A DNA stretch of 64,000 bases from the NCBI RefSeq assembly GCF_014075995.1, contig NZ_CP055153.1:1550001-1614000 (forward strand). Direction: 5' to 3'. The stretch comes from Adhaeribacter radiodurans. Lineage in GTDB: Bacteria; Bacteroidota; Bacteroidia; Cytophagales; Hymenobacteraceae. Below, one piece after another: positions 1 through 8,138 of this stretch (position 1 is the stretch's first letter; every line of letters begins with the position of its first letter). The translations under genes were made by a program, and so were the position numbers. The notes under the pieces are model-generated. The model had not been told where the DNA came from, ran no database searches, and worked only from the letters and a program-made list of their open reading frames with translations.

Positions 1-795
1 GTAGCTACTTCTACGCAAAAAAACGCTTTTTTTCGGAATATGTTTGAGTTGCACCGCTGGCTGTTAGTGCAAGAACCCGGTAAAATGATTGTGGGGGTAA
101 GCACTGTGGTGTTTCTATTTATTTTGATCACAGGTATTATTTTGTGGTGGCCTAAAAACAAAAAAATCCTTCAGCAACGCCTGACTATTAAATGGAATGC
201 CGGTTGGAAGCGCATTAACCACGACTGGCACATTGTTATTGGTTTTTATACTGCTATTTTCTTATTTGTTTTTGCTTTTACCGGCTTAGCCTGGTCGTTC
301 GAATGGTTTAACGATGGCATTTATACCATTACCAACACAAATAAAGAACAACCTGAACCGCCTCAATCGCAGGTTAAAGAAAGCGCCCAGCCAATTACTT
401 TTGATCAAGCTTATGCAACGGCACAGCAGCAAATGCCTTCTGCTGAATTCTACCAGTTCAATCGTCCGCGGGAGGCCGAAGATGCCTTTACGGTAATGGT
501 AATGCCAAAAGATGCTGCTCATGAGCGGGCTACCAGCCAATTATTTTTAGATCAGTATTCTGGCGCGAAAATTGGCCAGCTATTATTTCAGGATAAGAAT
601 TTAGGGCAACGCGTTCGTAGTACTTTTTATCCGGTTCACGTAGGTTCTATTGGCGGTTTACCGGGTCGCATTATTGCTTTTATTTCGTGCTTGGCAGGCT
701 TTACATTCCCCATTACGGGGGTTATACTTTGGATCAACCGCTTACGTAAGAATAAAAAGAAAAAAATAAAAAAAGCTTTAGCTCAAGCGATATAA
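1..795 (+). CDS. PepSY-associated membrane protein, 3' part (5' end outside window)
   Basis: The reading frame is open from the first base with no stop before the first ATG at position 40, so the gene begins upstream of the window. The visible part starts with the LHRWLL motif typical of PepSY-associated transmembrane proteins. It continues with a membrane helix ending in LWWP, a charged loop (KRINHDWH), a second helix with FAFTGLAWSF, a periplasmic domain of about 130 residues and a last helix (FPITGVILWI) followed by a lysine-rich cytoplasmic tail. These proteins sit in the inner membrane and are often linked to iron uptake or ferric reduction. That role is family knowledge and nothing beside the gene confirms it, because its upstream neighbours are not visible. 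A strong terminator follows. Confidence 0.8.
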   Translation, partial: VATSTQKNAFFRNMFELHRWLLVQEPGKMIVGVSTVVFLFILITGIILWWPKNKKILQQRLTIKWNAGWKRINHDWHIVIGFYTAIFLFVFAFTGLAWSFEWFNDGIYTITNTNKEQPEPPQSQVKESAQPITFDQAYATAQQQMPSAEFYQFNRPREAEDAFTVMVMPKDAAHERATSQLFLDQYSGAKIGQLLFQDKNLGQRVRSTFYPVHVGSIGGLPGRIIAFISCLAGFTFPITGVILWINRLRKNKKKKIKKALAQAI

Positions 796-813
796 GTTAG
801 AAAGTAAAGGTTT

Positions 814-877
814 ATAGAACATAAAAAATAACCCTGGTGGAATTTAACTTCAACCAGGGTTATTTTTTATGTTCTAT
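814..877. terminator. Bidirectional terminator with perfect 25-bp arms
   Basis: Arms 814-838 and 853-877 are exact reverse complements around a 14-base loop. The GC core (ACCCTGGT) is flanked by A/T runs, so it can act as an intrinsic terminator for the PepSY gene and for the convergent mscS-like gene. The pairing continues past the A/T run into ATAGAAC/GTTCTAT, more than termination needs. Confidence 0.85.
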
Positions 878-957
878 CTGAAGCCAGATACGCATTTGAT
901 ATTAATAATTATTTACTAAATCTATCTGCTAAATCTTTTACAGAAATTTTAAAAAAG

Positions 958-2097
958 CTACTTGGCTGTTGTATTCAGTTTGTCTTGCTCCGTTTTTTGC
1001 AATACAATAGAAGTAGTAGGTAAGGCAAATTCGGCTTGGTGCTTTTCTACTATCTCTACAATTTTGTAGTTAATCTCTTCTTTTATATTAATATATTCGT
1101 TCCAGTCCATGGTATCTACAAAGTACTGCACCATAATGTCTTTAGAATGTGAGCCTAACCGATTGAAACGCACCCGGCCATCCTGATTCGTATGAGGATG
1201 ATTATCAATAAAGGTCTGGATTTCGGCAGCAATAGCCCGAACTTGTTCAGAAGTAGTTTTATAGGTAACCGACACATCAAATAAAACCCGCCGGAAGGTA
1301 CGTAGTGTAAGGTTATCTAAAGGTTTATCAATCATGTGTTTGTTGGGCAGCGTTACGTAACTTTTTTCGAGTGTACGGATGCGGGTACTCCGGAATCCAA
1401 TTTTTTCTACTACCCCGGTTATTTCTCCAACCTGCACCAAATCGCCTACTACAAATGGTTGGTCCAGAAAAATGGTAAACGATGCTAATAAATTTTCGAT
1501 GCTTTCTTTAGCGGCAAAAGCTAAGGCTAGTCCGCCTACTCCCAAACCAGTTATTAGTTTGGTTACATCCACGTAAAAAACCGTTCCCAGTATTACAAAA
1601 AAGCCAATTAGCACTAAAATAATTTTAGTAAAATCTTTAAAAAACGGTACTAATTGGTCATCGAGCTTCGAAATTGTTTTTTCGGCCCGTTTCATAAAGA
1701 TCATTCCAAAAAAATCTACTAACCTTAGTATCACCCAGGTTATGGATAATATTAAAAATATGCGGTAAATCCGTTGCGTAATCGTCTTAAAGCCCAAATT
1801 CCCTTTCTCCGGTAAACCAAAAAATTCAGTTGGATAATGAAGCCTGTCGAACGCCAGGTACAGAAAAATTAAAAAAGTTAAGAAAGCCAGAGGGGTTACC
1901 AATAAGCGCCGGAAATCAGCTTTTGTTACATCAACGGAGTAGCTCTTCACAAACCCGTATAAAATACCGGAAAGTAATTGCGATAACATGGTTTTAAATA
2001 TGTAACCGAACGACATAATACCGGCAAACCAAATGAAGTTCTCCAGAGTATTTCCCAGGAATTTTTGCTGTAACAAGTCACGTATATCCATAATCAT
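958..2097 (-). CDS. Small-conductance mechanosensitive channel (MscS family)
   Basis: This 379-residue inner-membrane channel would release solutes on osmotic downshock. Several N-terminal hydrophobic helices come first. The pore-lining helix follows at about residues 185-215 with the small-residue pattern GLGVGGLALAFAAKES. After it come the beta domain (DLVQVGEITGVVEKIGFRSTRIRT) and an alpha/beta C-terminal domain. That order is the normal MscS architecture. The first ATG is at 2097 and a second in-frame ATG lies two codons later at 2091, so either may be used. The gene is in the same direction as anmK, 226 bases downstream, with its own promoter-like box at 2232-2239. It ends against a bidirectional terminator. 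Confidence 0.9.
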   Translation of the reverse strand: MIMDIRDLLQQKFLGNTLENFIWFAGIMSFGYIFKTMLSQLLSGILYGFVKSYSVDVTKADFRRLLVTPLAFLTFLIFLYLAFDRLHYPTEFFGLPEKGNLGFKTITQRIYRIFLILSITWVILRLVDFFGMIFMKRAEKTISKLDDQLVPFFKDFTKIILVLIGFFVILGTVFYVDVTKLITGLGVGGLALAFAAKESIENLLASFTIFLDQPFVVGDLVQVGEITGVVEKIGFRSTRIRTLEKSYVTLPNKHMIDKPLDNLTLRTFRRVLFDVSVTYKTTSEQVRAIAAEIQTFIDNHPHTNQDGRVRFNRLGSHSKDIMVQYFVDTMDWNEYINIKEEINYKIVEIVEKHQAEFALPTTSIVLQKTEQDKLNTTAK

Positions 2098-2231
2098 AAA
2101 AGTACATACAAGGATTTTACTCTATCTATTGAGTAAATAAGGCAGATTGAAATAGCAGGCAAAGTTTCTTATATTTTTAGAAAACCTCCTGTAAAACTGT
2201 TTTATTACTATTCGTGAAGATTTTTTAGTTA

Positions 2232-2239
2232 CAAAGATA
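2232..2239 (-). promoter_or_regulatory. Candidate -7 box (TATCTTTG) for the mscS-like gene
   Basis: On the minus strand this is an exact match to TAnnTTTG, the -7 element of the Bacteroidota primary sigma factor. It lies about 135 bases upstream of the MscS start. I see no clear TTTG -33 element, so it is a candidate only. Confidence 0.35.
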
Positions 2240-2323
2240 AATTAGATTGGTGATAGGTGTTGATTATAGTGCGGAACGATAACTGGCCGCGTAAAAGAAA
2301 TAAGCTAAAATTAAGGCTATCTT

Positions 2324-3406
2324 TTACTTTTTTCCCCAATAAATAGCGCCGCCAACATTGTCGTGTGATGCGCCTGTTACACTGCTCAAACAATTGGGTT
2401 GTTGTTGCCAACGGAGTACTCCTAAAAAAGCAAAAACCAAGGCTTCTTTAAAACTTACTAACTCCGGTTCAGGCACTATTACAGCAAATTGGTTACCCAA
2501 AGCTCGTTGAATAAGTTCAACTAGATAGGTGTTAAAAGCACCACCACCCGTAGCTAGTACCTGGTATGGTTTAGTATTGGTTAATACTTCTTTTATGCTT
2601 CGGGCTATGTGGTAGGCAATATGGTGGCAGGCGGTTTGTAGTTTATCTGCTAAAGAACAATTAGCGGCCAAAAGTAAATGTAGAGTATGGGCATCTATCC
2701 ACTCTTTGCCTAAGGATTTGGGCGGTGGGGCCGAAAAGTAATCAGCCTGGTTAAGTTGTTCCAGTAAATCGGTTTGTACCTGGCCTTGGCGGGCCAAGCG
2801 GCCATCTTCATCGTAAGATAAATCTACTTCGCTTACCAGAGTATTTAATAAGATGTTACAAGCTCCCGTATCAAAAGCAATTCGCCCGTTTGGACTGGCC
2901 ACCGATATATTGGCAATACCACCTAAATTTAGGCAACAATCATATTGGTTAAACAGCAACCGATCGCCAATAGGTACAAGGGGGGCACCTTGCCCTCCAA
3001 GGGCAATATCGAGCGTCCGAAAATCGCATACTACGGGTAAACCAGCAGCTGCTGCCAGGTAAGCACCGTGCCCCAATTGATAGCTAATATGTTGACTGGG
3101 TTGGTGAAAAATGGTGTGGCCATGAGAAGCAATAAAATCAGGAGAGATTCCGTTTTTACTTACGAACTCCCGTACTGCTTCGCCTAAATAGGTGCCATAT
3201 TGGTGGTCGGCCAAAATAAATTTTTCTGCCGAAACATCCATTAGAGTGTTTAAACGCTGTTTCCAAAAAAAAGTATATGGCAAAGTAGTAGTATAATATA
3301 TTTTATATATCCAATTTTGATTTTTTTTCGTAAATATGCAGTATGCTAAGTCGACTCCATCCAGAGAGGTGCCCGACATGAGCCCGATAACATGGTAAGT
3401 ATTCAT
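2324..3406 (-). CDS. anmK: Anhydro-N-acetylmuramic acid kinase
   Basis: AnmK phosphorylates and opens 1,6-anhydro-MurNAc to MurNAc-6-phosphate in peptidoglycan recycling in the cytoplasm. The 360-residue protein has the family start motif GLMSGTSLDGVD at residues 8-19, the catalytic-region motif FDTGACNILLN, and the ATP-site glycine motif ATGGGAFNTYL near residue 285. Length is normal for the family. A TACCTTTA box (3411-3418, minus strand) ends only 4 bases before the ATG, so the transcript may have almost no leader. No other recycling gene is next to it. Confidence 0.96.
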   Translation of the reverse strand: MNTYHVIGLMSGTSLDGVDLAYCIFTKKNQNWIYKIYYTTTLPYTFFWKQRLNTLMDVSAEKFILADHQYGTYLGEAVREFVSKNGISPDFIASHGHTIFHQPSQHISYQLGHGAYLAAAAGLPVVCDFRTLDIALGGQGAPLVPIGDRLLFNQYDCCLNLGGIANISVASPNGRIAFDTGACNILLNTLVSEVDLSYDEDGRLARQGQVQTDLLEQLNQADYFSAPPPKSLGKEWIDAHTLHLLLAANCSLADKLQTACHHIAYHIARSIKEVLTNTKPYQVLATGGGAFNTYLVELIQRALGNQFAVIVPEPELVSFKEALVFAFLGVLRWQQQPNCLSSVTGASHDNVGGAIYWGKK

Positions 3407-3532
3407 AATTTAAAGGTATACTTTTTTTATAAATGCTTAGCTTATTATTAGGGCCTTGTTCATACGCGCTTGAATCCCAATGACGTTAAAAACTGTGTGT
3501 TGTATGTAGGAACTTGTTTTAATTTTTTAATT

Positions 3533-3847
3533 ATGAGTATGAGAAATTTATTATCGAGGGTGGAGTCTAAGAAAATAGACAAAGCTGCCTCGATGCTCAA
3601 GGTGTTAGCTCATCCGAAACGCCTTGCGATAGTTGATCTTTTAGGGAAAGAAGAAAAAATGACTGTAACGGAAATTTATAAGTATTTAGATTTACCGCAG
3701 GCCATTGCTTCTCAACACCTGATTACCTTAAAAGATAAAGGAGTATTATCTTCTTTTAAAGTGGGTACTAAAATTTACTATTCACTTTCTATTCCCAAGC
3801 TTATTGATGTTATCGATTGCCTGGAAGAATGCTGCACCGATATTTAA
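3533..3847 (+). CDS. ArsR-like winged-helix transcriptional regulator
   Basis: A 104-residue DNA-binding protein. The ArsR-type core reads KVLAHPKRLAIVDLL, then a recognition region with SQHLITLKDKGVL and a beta wing (GTKIYYSLS). An in-frame ATG exists at 3470, but the 21 extra residues (cysteine-rich, not alignable to the fold) make 3533 or 3539 the more likely start. A Cys pair lies at the C-terminus (EECCTDI). Whether it senses metal, redox or something else cannot be told. It is monocistronic, ends at a bidirectional terminator, and its target is unknown. Confidence 0.8.
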   Translation: MSMRNLLSRVESKKIDKAASMLKVLAHPKRLAIVDLLGKEEKMTVTEIYKYLDLPQAIASQHLITLKDKGVLSSFKVGTKIYYSLSIPKLIDVIDCLEECCTDI

Positions 3848-3857
3848 TAAACTACTA

Positions 3858-3910
3858 ACCGTATAATAAAAAAGGATGGCTATAACAGCCATCCTTTTTT
3901 ATTATACGGT
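3858..3910. terminator. Bidirectional terminator with perfect 24-bp arms
   Basis: Arms 3858-3881 and 3887-3910 are exact complements with a 5-base loop (ATAAC). The GGATGGCT core is bounded by A6/T6 runs, serving both the ArsR-like gene and the convergent DUF2752 gene. The second arm abuts the stop codon of the DUF2752 gene. The outer ACCGTATAAT arms also pair. Confidence 0.88.
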
Positions 3911-4249
3911 TTATACTCGCCGGTATTTTCGATGTTTAGCTACTTCCCGCAAGAAAGATTGTGCCCACAAATAACTAAGCAAGGGAAAAACAATAATAGA
4001 TAATTTATTAAAATTTAATGCCGCACTAAAATCTAAATGAATCAGGTGCATAATGGCGCGCATCATACCACAGCCGTAACATTCAGTATCCAGTAAGAGC
4101 TTACTCAAGCAGAGCGAAGTACCGGTATCAAACTGATTGGCAGGTAAAAGCAGCAGGATAATTGGAATAAGAATGTACCCGCTAATTTTACCATACGACA
4201 AAATTCTTCTGAAATGACTAGAAGTCAAGTTTTTCAGTGTAATCGCCAT
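3911..4249 (-). CDS. DUF2752 membrane protein
   Basis: A 112-residue protein with two or three hydrophobic segments. The middle holds the DUF2752 signature, a Cys followed by CYGCGMMRA and a conserved helix (LDFSAALNFNKL). The function of DUF2752 is not established. The start overlaps the end of the TM2-domain gene by 32 bases, so the two are very likely translated from one message. TM2 and DUF2752 genes are often neighbours in Bacteroidota as I recall; that is memory, not something shown here. Confidence 0.82.
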   Translation of the reverse strand: MAITLKNLTSSHFRRILSYGKISGYILIPIILLLLPANQFDTGTSLCLSKLLLDTECYGCGMMRAIMHLIHLDFSAALNFNKLSIIVFPLLSYLWAQSFLREVAKHRKYRRV

Positions 4250-4823
4250 CTTTTGGTTTTAAGTCACCCATCAGGATACGAATAAGGTCAATAAGGGCCC
4301 AAATACCGCAACCACCTAAAGTTAATATTTGCGCAATACCAATACCAGTATAGCCTAAATAAAAACGGTGAATCCCAATATAACCAACCACAAAAGCAAG
4401 AACAGCAGCTACTAACTGGCTTTTGCCAGAAGCAGCTTCGGCTGGGTTAGCGGCTTTTTCTTTCTTCTCGGCAGCTTTAACCACCGCTTTAATTTGTTTT
4501 TTAACTTTTAGCGCCGCTTTAATTTCAGCAATTTTAGAAATTTTAGTTTCCTTAGTGACTACTGGTTTAATTACGGTTATTCTGGATTTAACAGGAGCTA
4601 CCGAAGCTTTATTGGTAGAAGCCGTTAATACAGCTTCTTCTTTAGCCGGATTTGGTTCGGCTACCATTTCAGCAGCAGTAATTACTTTTTCAGGAGCTGG
4701 AGCGACTTTCTTATGGTAGCTGCCATAAGGATCTCCTACTTTAGGAAAATAGTAAGTTTCTCTGGCACAAGCAGATAATAATAGAACTACAATAAGGTTG
4801 GATAGTAAAAACTTTAGTTTCAT
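4218..4823 (-). CDS. TM2-domain lipoprotein
   Basis: A 201-residue protein. Residues 1-19 form a lipoprotein signal with lipobox LLSAC. A long Lys/Ala/Val-rich linker follows (about residues 35-130, low complexity). The C-terminal TM2 domain is two helices with the motif YIGIHRFYLGY and GGCGIWALIDLIRI. TM2 proteins are membrane proteins of unknown role. The gene is first of a pair with the DUF2752 gene. The 32-base overlap suggests translational coupling. Confidence 0.85.
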   Translation of the reverse strand: MKLKFLLSNLIVVLLLSACARETYYFPKVGDPYGSYHKKVAPAPEKVITAAEMVAEPNPAKEEAVLTASTNKASVAPVKSRITVIKPVVTKETKISKIAEIKAALKVKKQIKAVVKAAEKKEKAANPAEAASGKSQLVAAVLAFVVGYIGIHRFYLGYTGIGIAQILTLGGCGIWALIDLIRILMGDLKPKDGDYTEKLDF

Positions 4824-5387
4824 GATTAAAGAATTGATTTAGTTTAAATGAATTGTTTGACTTAAAAAAAACGCAAAAAGATTGCGTGCTTCTAAGTAGA
4901 GGCAGTTAAAAACAGGATTAAATAAATTTTTAGATTCGACTAGAATAAAACTCAACCTAAACTTTAGTTAGAAAAGTTTAAGTGGGTTTAAAAGGCATAG
5001 AGAGAAAGAGTTATCTTGTTACATAGGCATATAAAAGTTAATTGCTATTTAAATGTTTTTTCAAATATATAAAAGTTTATTAATGTACTAAACAAATTTT
5101 AAATAAAACAATTGTAAGAAATATGCTTTTTGTTAAATTTTAAATTACGTAGACTACTTGTTTTTTCTTCATTATTTAACCTGCTTATTTTTAAAGGTTT
5201 AATGCATATTGTAAATGCTTGTAAAAGAAATAGATAAGAGCTATACCTGATTTGTACTTTCTTGTAACAAGTTTGTATAGGTTGGTAGAAGTTGGTACTA
5301 GGTAATCGCTCAGGATTTAGTAAATTGAGGATAGATTGATTCGTTTAAACGAGCAAATAGTAAATAAAAACGAACTTTAAGTAAATG
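4824..5387. other. Intergenic region, about 560 bases
   Basis: Very AT-rich DNA between the TM2 gene and the hemA terminator. I found no coding remnant in any frame. A TATATTTG match on the minus strand at 5062-5069 could be a promoter for the TM2/DUF2752 pair about 240 bases downstream, which is weak evidence. Confidence 0.4.
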
Positions 5388-5414
5388 AAAAAGCCCGAAG
5401 AACTCGGGCTTTTT
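5388..5414 (-). terminator. Intrinsic terminator of hemA
   Basis: Arms 5388-5398 and 5404-5414 (AAAAAGCCCGA and its complement) with loop AGAAC. The arm ends in a run of U on the minus-strand transcript, 13 bases after the hemA stop. Confidence 0.85.
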
Positions 5415-5427
5415 AAAAGTTTATATT

Positions 5428-6705
5428 TTATGATTGATGTTCGTCGGGTTGTTTTTCTAAATCAAATAAATCGTTCAGAACGTCAATTAAAGTTTCGGCT
5501 TCGCCTCGTTTACAGGCAGCTTTTAATTGCAGTACCGGCAATTTAATTATTTTTTGCATCATCGACTTGGTAATTTCATCCACTCGCTTGCTTTCTTCCG
5601 GACTTAATTTCTTCAGATGACGGGCCATTTCTTCCTGCCGAATGGTTTCTAAGGCATTCTTTAGTTTATGAATGGTAGGAGATACCATCATTTCTTTCGA
5701 CCAATCGTTAAATTGATCAATTGATTCGGCAATAATTTCCCGTACTTTGGGAATAGCCGCCAAGCGTTGTTCTAAAGCTTTGGTAGCCTTGTTTTGAATG
5801 GTATCAATATTATAAACCAATACTCCTGGAATATTTTCTACTTCGGCTTCAATGCTACGGGGTACAGCTAAGTCAATAAAAAATTTATACGATAAAACAT
5901 TTAACCGTTTTATCATTTCGGAAGTAAAAAAAGGCGTATTGCTGGCAATAGAAGAAATAATAACGTCGGCTTCTTTTAAGCCTTGTACAATATCTTCAAA
6001 AGGAAGTACCTGTAACTGGCATTCGTCGGCTAAAAGCTGGGCTTTTGATTGCGTACGGTTGGTTATAGTTATGTGTTGGAAAACAGATGATTCCTTCAGA
6101 TTACGGCAAACATCTGCTCCAATTTCCCCAATACCTACTACCAGAATCTTTGGTTCGGGAATATCGACGGTTAACTCTTCTACCAACTCAATAGCAGCGT
6201 AGGAAGTGGAGGCTGCCCCATCGCGGAAAGAAGTTTCCTGCACTACGCGTTTGTTGGTGAAAAATATAGTATGCAGCAAACGATGTAAAAACGGACCTGC
6301 AGTAGCATTATCCGCTGACCATTGGTAAGCTTGTTTAACCTGGTTAGAAATCTGAATATCGCCTACTACCTGTGCATCCAACCCCATAGATACGTCAAAC
6401 AAATGCTGAACAGCATCGGCGTGGCTATTGATAATGGTAAAATAATCGAGATACTGCGTTATATTGGTAATGCCTTTAGTTATACCTAAAAGTTTAACAA
6501 TTTCAGCACTGGCATCCGAGTCGGAAGTGTAATAAACCTCGGTACGGTTACAAGTAGAAAGAACCAGCAAATCTGACGCCTGAATAAAATCTTTTAGGTT
6601 CTGTAAGAATTGCTTACAAGATATCTCGTCTAAAGCTATTAGCTCGCGGATATCCAAAGGTGCCTTTTTATACGATAACGATACTGCTTTAAAATTTTGA
6701 AGCAT
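5428..6705 (-). CDS. hemA: Glutamyl-tRNA reductase
   Basis: HemA reduces glutamyl-tRNA(Glu) with NADPH to glutamate-1-semialdehyde, the first committed step of C5-pathway tetrapyrrole synthesis in the cytoplasm. The 425-residue protein has the catalytic cysteine at residue 52 in LSTCNRTEVYY. The active-site region is followed by the NADPH-binding motif VVGIGEIGADVCRNL near residue 190, and a C-terminal dimerisation helix. Length fits the family. The gene stands alone: hemL, hemB and hemC are not adjacent. A TACCTTTA box lies only 2 bases before the ATG, so either it is not the promoter or a slightly later start is used. Confidence 0.97.
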   Translation of the reverse strand: MLQNFKAVSLSYKKAPLDIRELIALDEISCKQFLQNLKDFIQASDLLVLSTCNRTEVYYTSDSDASAEIVKLLGITKGITNITQYLDYFTIINSHADAVQHLFDVSMGLDAQVVGDIQISNQVKQAYQWSADNATAGPFLHRLLHTIFFTNKRVVQETSFRDGAASTSYAAIELVEELTVDIPEPKILVVGIGEIGADVCRNLKESSVFQHITITNRTQSKAQLLADECQLQVLPFEDIVQGLKEADVIISSIASNTPFFTSEMIKRLNVLSYKFFIDLAVPRSIEAEVENIPGVLVYNIDTIQNKATKALEQRLAAIPKVREIIAESIDQFNDWSKEMMVSPTIHKLKNALETIRQEEMARHLKKLSPEESKRVDEITKSMMQKIIKLPVLQLKAACKRGEAETLIDVLNDLFDLEKQPDEHQS

Positions 6706-6951
6706 AATAAAGGTACGAACTAGCCCGTAATATTACGTTGCTATTTATTAATTTAAAACTATCTATTCAAAAACCAAGTTTATTTATAATCATTTTAAAT
6801 AAATCTGATGACTTAACCCGATAACCTAATAATTATTTTCAACTCAAGGTATCTGTTTCTGAAGTAACTTTCGTTTATTAACAGCACTGGTACAATTTTC
6901 TATAAAAACGCCTACAAATTTAAAGTAGGTATGCTGATATCTTAACAAAGA

Positions 6952-8130
6952 ATGATACCAATTTATTCCAAAAAAACCAGATTAAAGTTAGTTATTATAG
7001 TTATTGCTTTACTCATTGGAGCGGCAACTGTTATTTACAGTAACATTCTGGTAAGTAAACTATCGGAAATCGAAAGACAACGAATAGCTCTATATGCCAG
7101 AGGGTTACGCTTTATGATTGATAGCGAGAGTGATGACAATAAGGTTTTCATTCAGGAAGAAATTATTGATGCAAATAAAACAATTCCGGTAATATTAACC
7201 GACGGCGACGAAAACGTACAAGATTCTAAGAATATTCCACTGCCTAAAAACATCTCTGAAAAAAAAAAGCGGCAAATATTAGAACGTGAACTGGCCATAA
7301 TGAAGGAGCAGCATAGTCCTATTCTGGTTGATTATGGTCCGAGTAAAAATTACATTTTTTACAAAGATTCGGCTTTGCTTTCGCAGTTGCGTTATTATCC
7401 ATACGTGCAGTTAACTGTAATTGCTTGCTTTTCCCTGATGGCTTATTTTGCTTTTAGTTATTCCCGTAAAGCCGAGCAAAACCGGGTTTGGGTGGGTTTA
7501 GCTAAAGAAACAGCGCACCAATTGGGTACGCCACTTTCCTCCCTTATGGCTTGGTACGAATATTTAAAAGCCAGCCCCAATTTTCAGAATGAACCTATTG
7601 TAGAAGAGCTGGGTAAAGACGTGCGCCGGCTCGAAATTATAACGGAACGATTTAGTAATATAGGCTCTGTACCGACATTAAGAGACGAGAACATTTTGCG
7701 GGTTACCGAAAATGCCATTAGCTACCTCCAAAATAGAGTATCCAAAAAAGTAGCCTTTAGCGTAAAAGCCGATTTTCCGTCGGATACTCCGGCCAAGGTA
7801 AATATACCATTGTTTGAATGGGTAATTGAAAATATTTGTAAGAACGCCATTGATGCCATGGAAGGCAAAGGCAGTATTGATGTACGTTTATCGTTTGCTG
7901 GTAAAAACAAAAATAATGTAGCAATTGATATTAAAGATACCGGCAAGGGCATCCCTAAAAGTAAACTGAACGATGTTTTTTTGCCGGGATACACCACTAA
8001 AAAACGTGGCTGGGGGCTTGGATTGGCCTTAGCGAAACGGATTATTGAAAATTACCACCAAGGCCGCTTATACGTAAAATGGTCGGAGTTGGGCAAAGGC
8101 ACTATGTTCCGGGTAATGTTAAACCGGTAA
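6952..8130 (+). CDS. Membrane-bound sensor histidine kinase
   Basis: A 392-residue kinase. Transmembrane helices at about residues 11-30 and 150-170 enclose a 120-residue periplasmic sensor without a recognised domain. The dimerisation helix carries an unusual H-box, ETAHQLGTPLSSL, with the phospho-acceptor His at 189. The ATPase domain shows the N-box (ENICKNAIDAM), the G1 motif DTGKGIP and the G2 motif RGWGLGLALAKRI. It should phosphorylate a response regulator, but none is encoded in this window, so its partner is unknown. It converges on the PAS-domain gene with only 8 bases between stop codons and no terminator hairpin. Confidence 0.93.
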   Translation: MIPIYSKKTRLKLVIIVIALLIGAATVIYSNILVSKLSEIERQRIALYARGLRFMIDSESDDNKVFIQEEIIDANKTIPVILTDGDENVQDSKNIPLPKNISEKKKRQILERELAIMKEQHSPILVDYGPSKNYIFYKDSALLSQLRYYPYVQLTVIACFSLMAYFAFSYSRKAEQNRVWVGLAKETAHQLGTPLSSLMAWYEYLKASPNFQNEPIVEELGKDVRRLEIITERFSNIGSVPTLRDENILRVTENAISYLQNRVSKKVAFSVKADFPSDTPAKVNIPLFEWVIENICKNAIDAMEGKGSIDVRLSFAGKNKNNVAIDIKDTGKGIPKSKLNDVFLPGYTTKKRGWGLGLALAKRIIENYHQGRLYVKWSELGKGTMFRVMLNR

Positions 8131-8138
8131 TGGATTTA

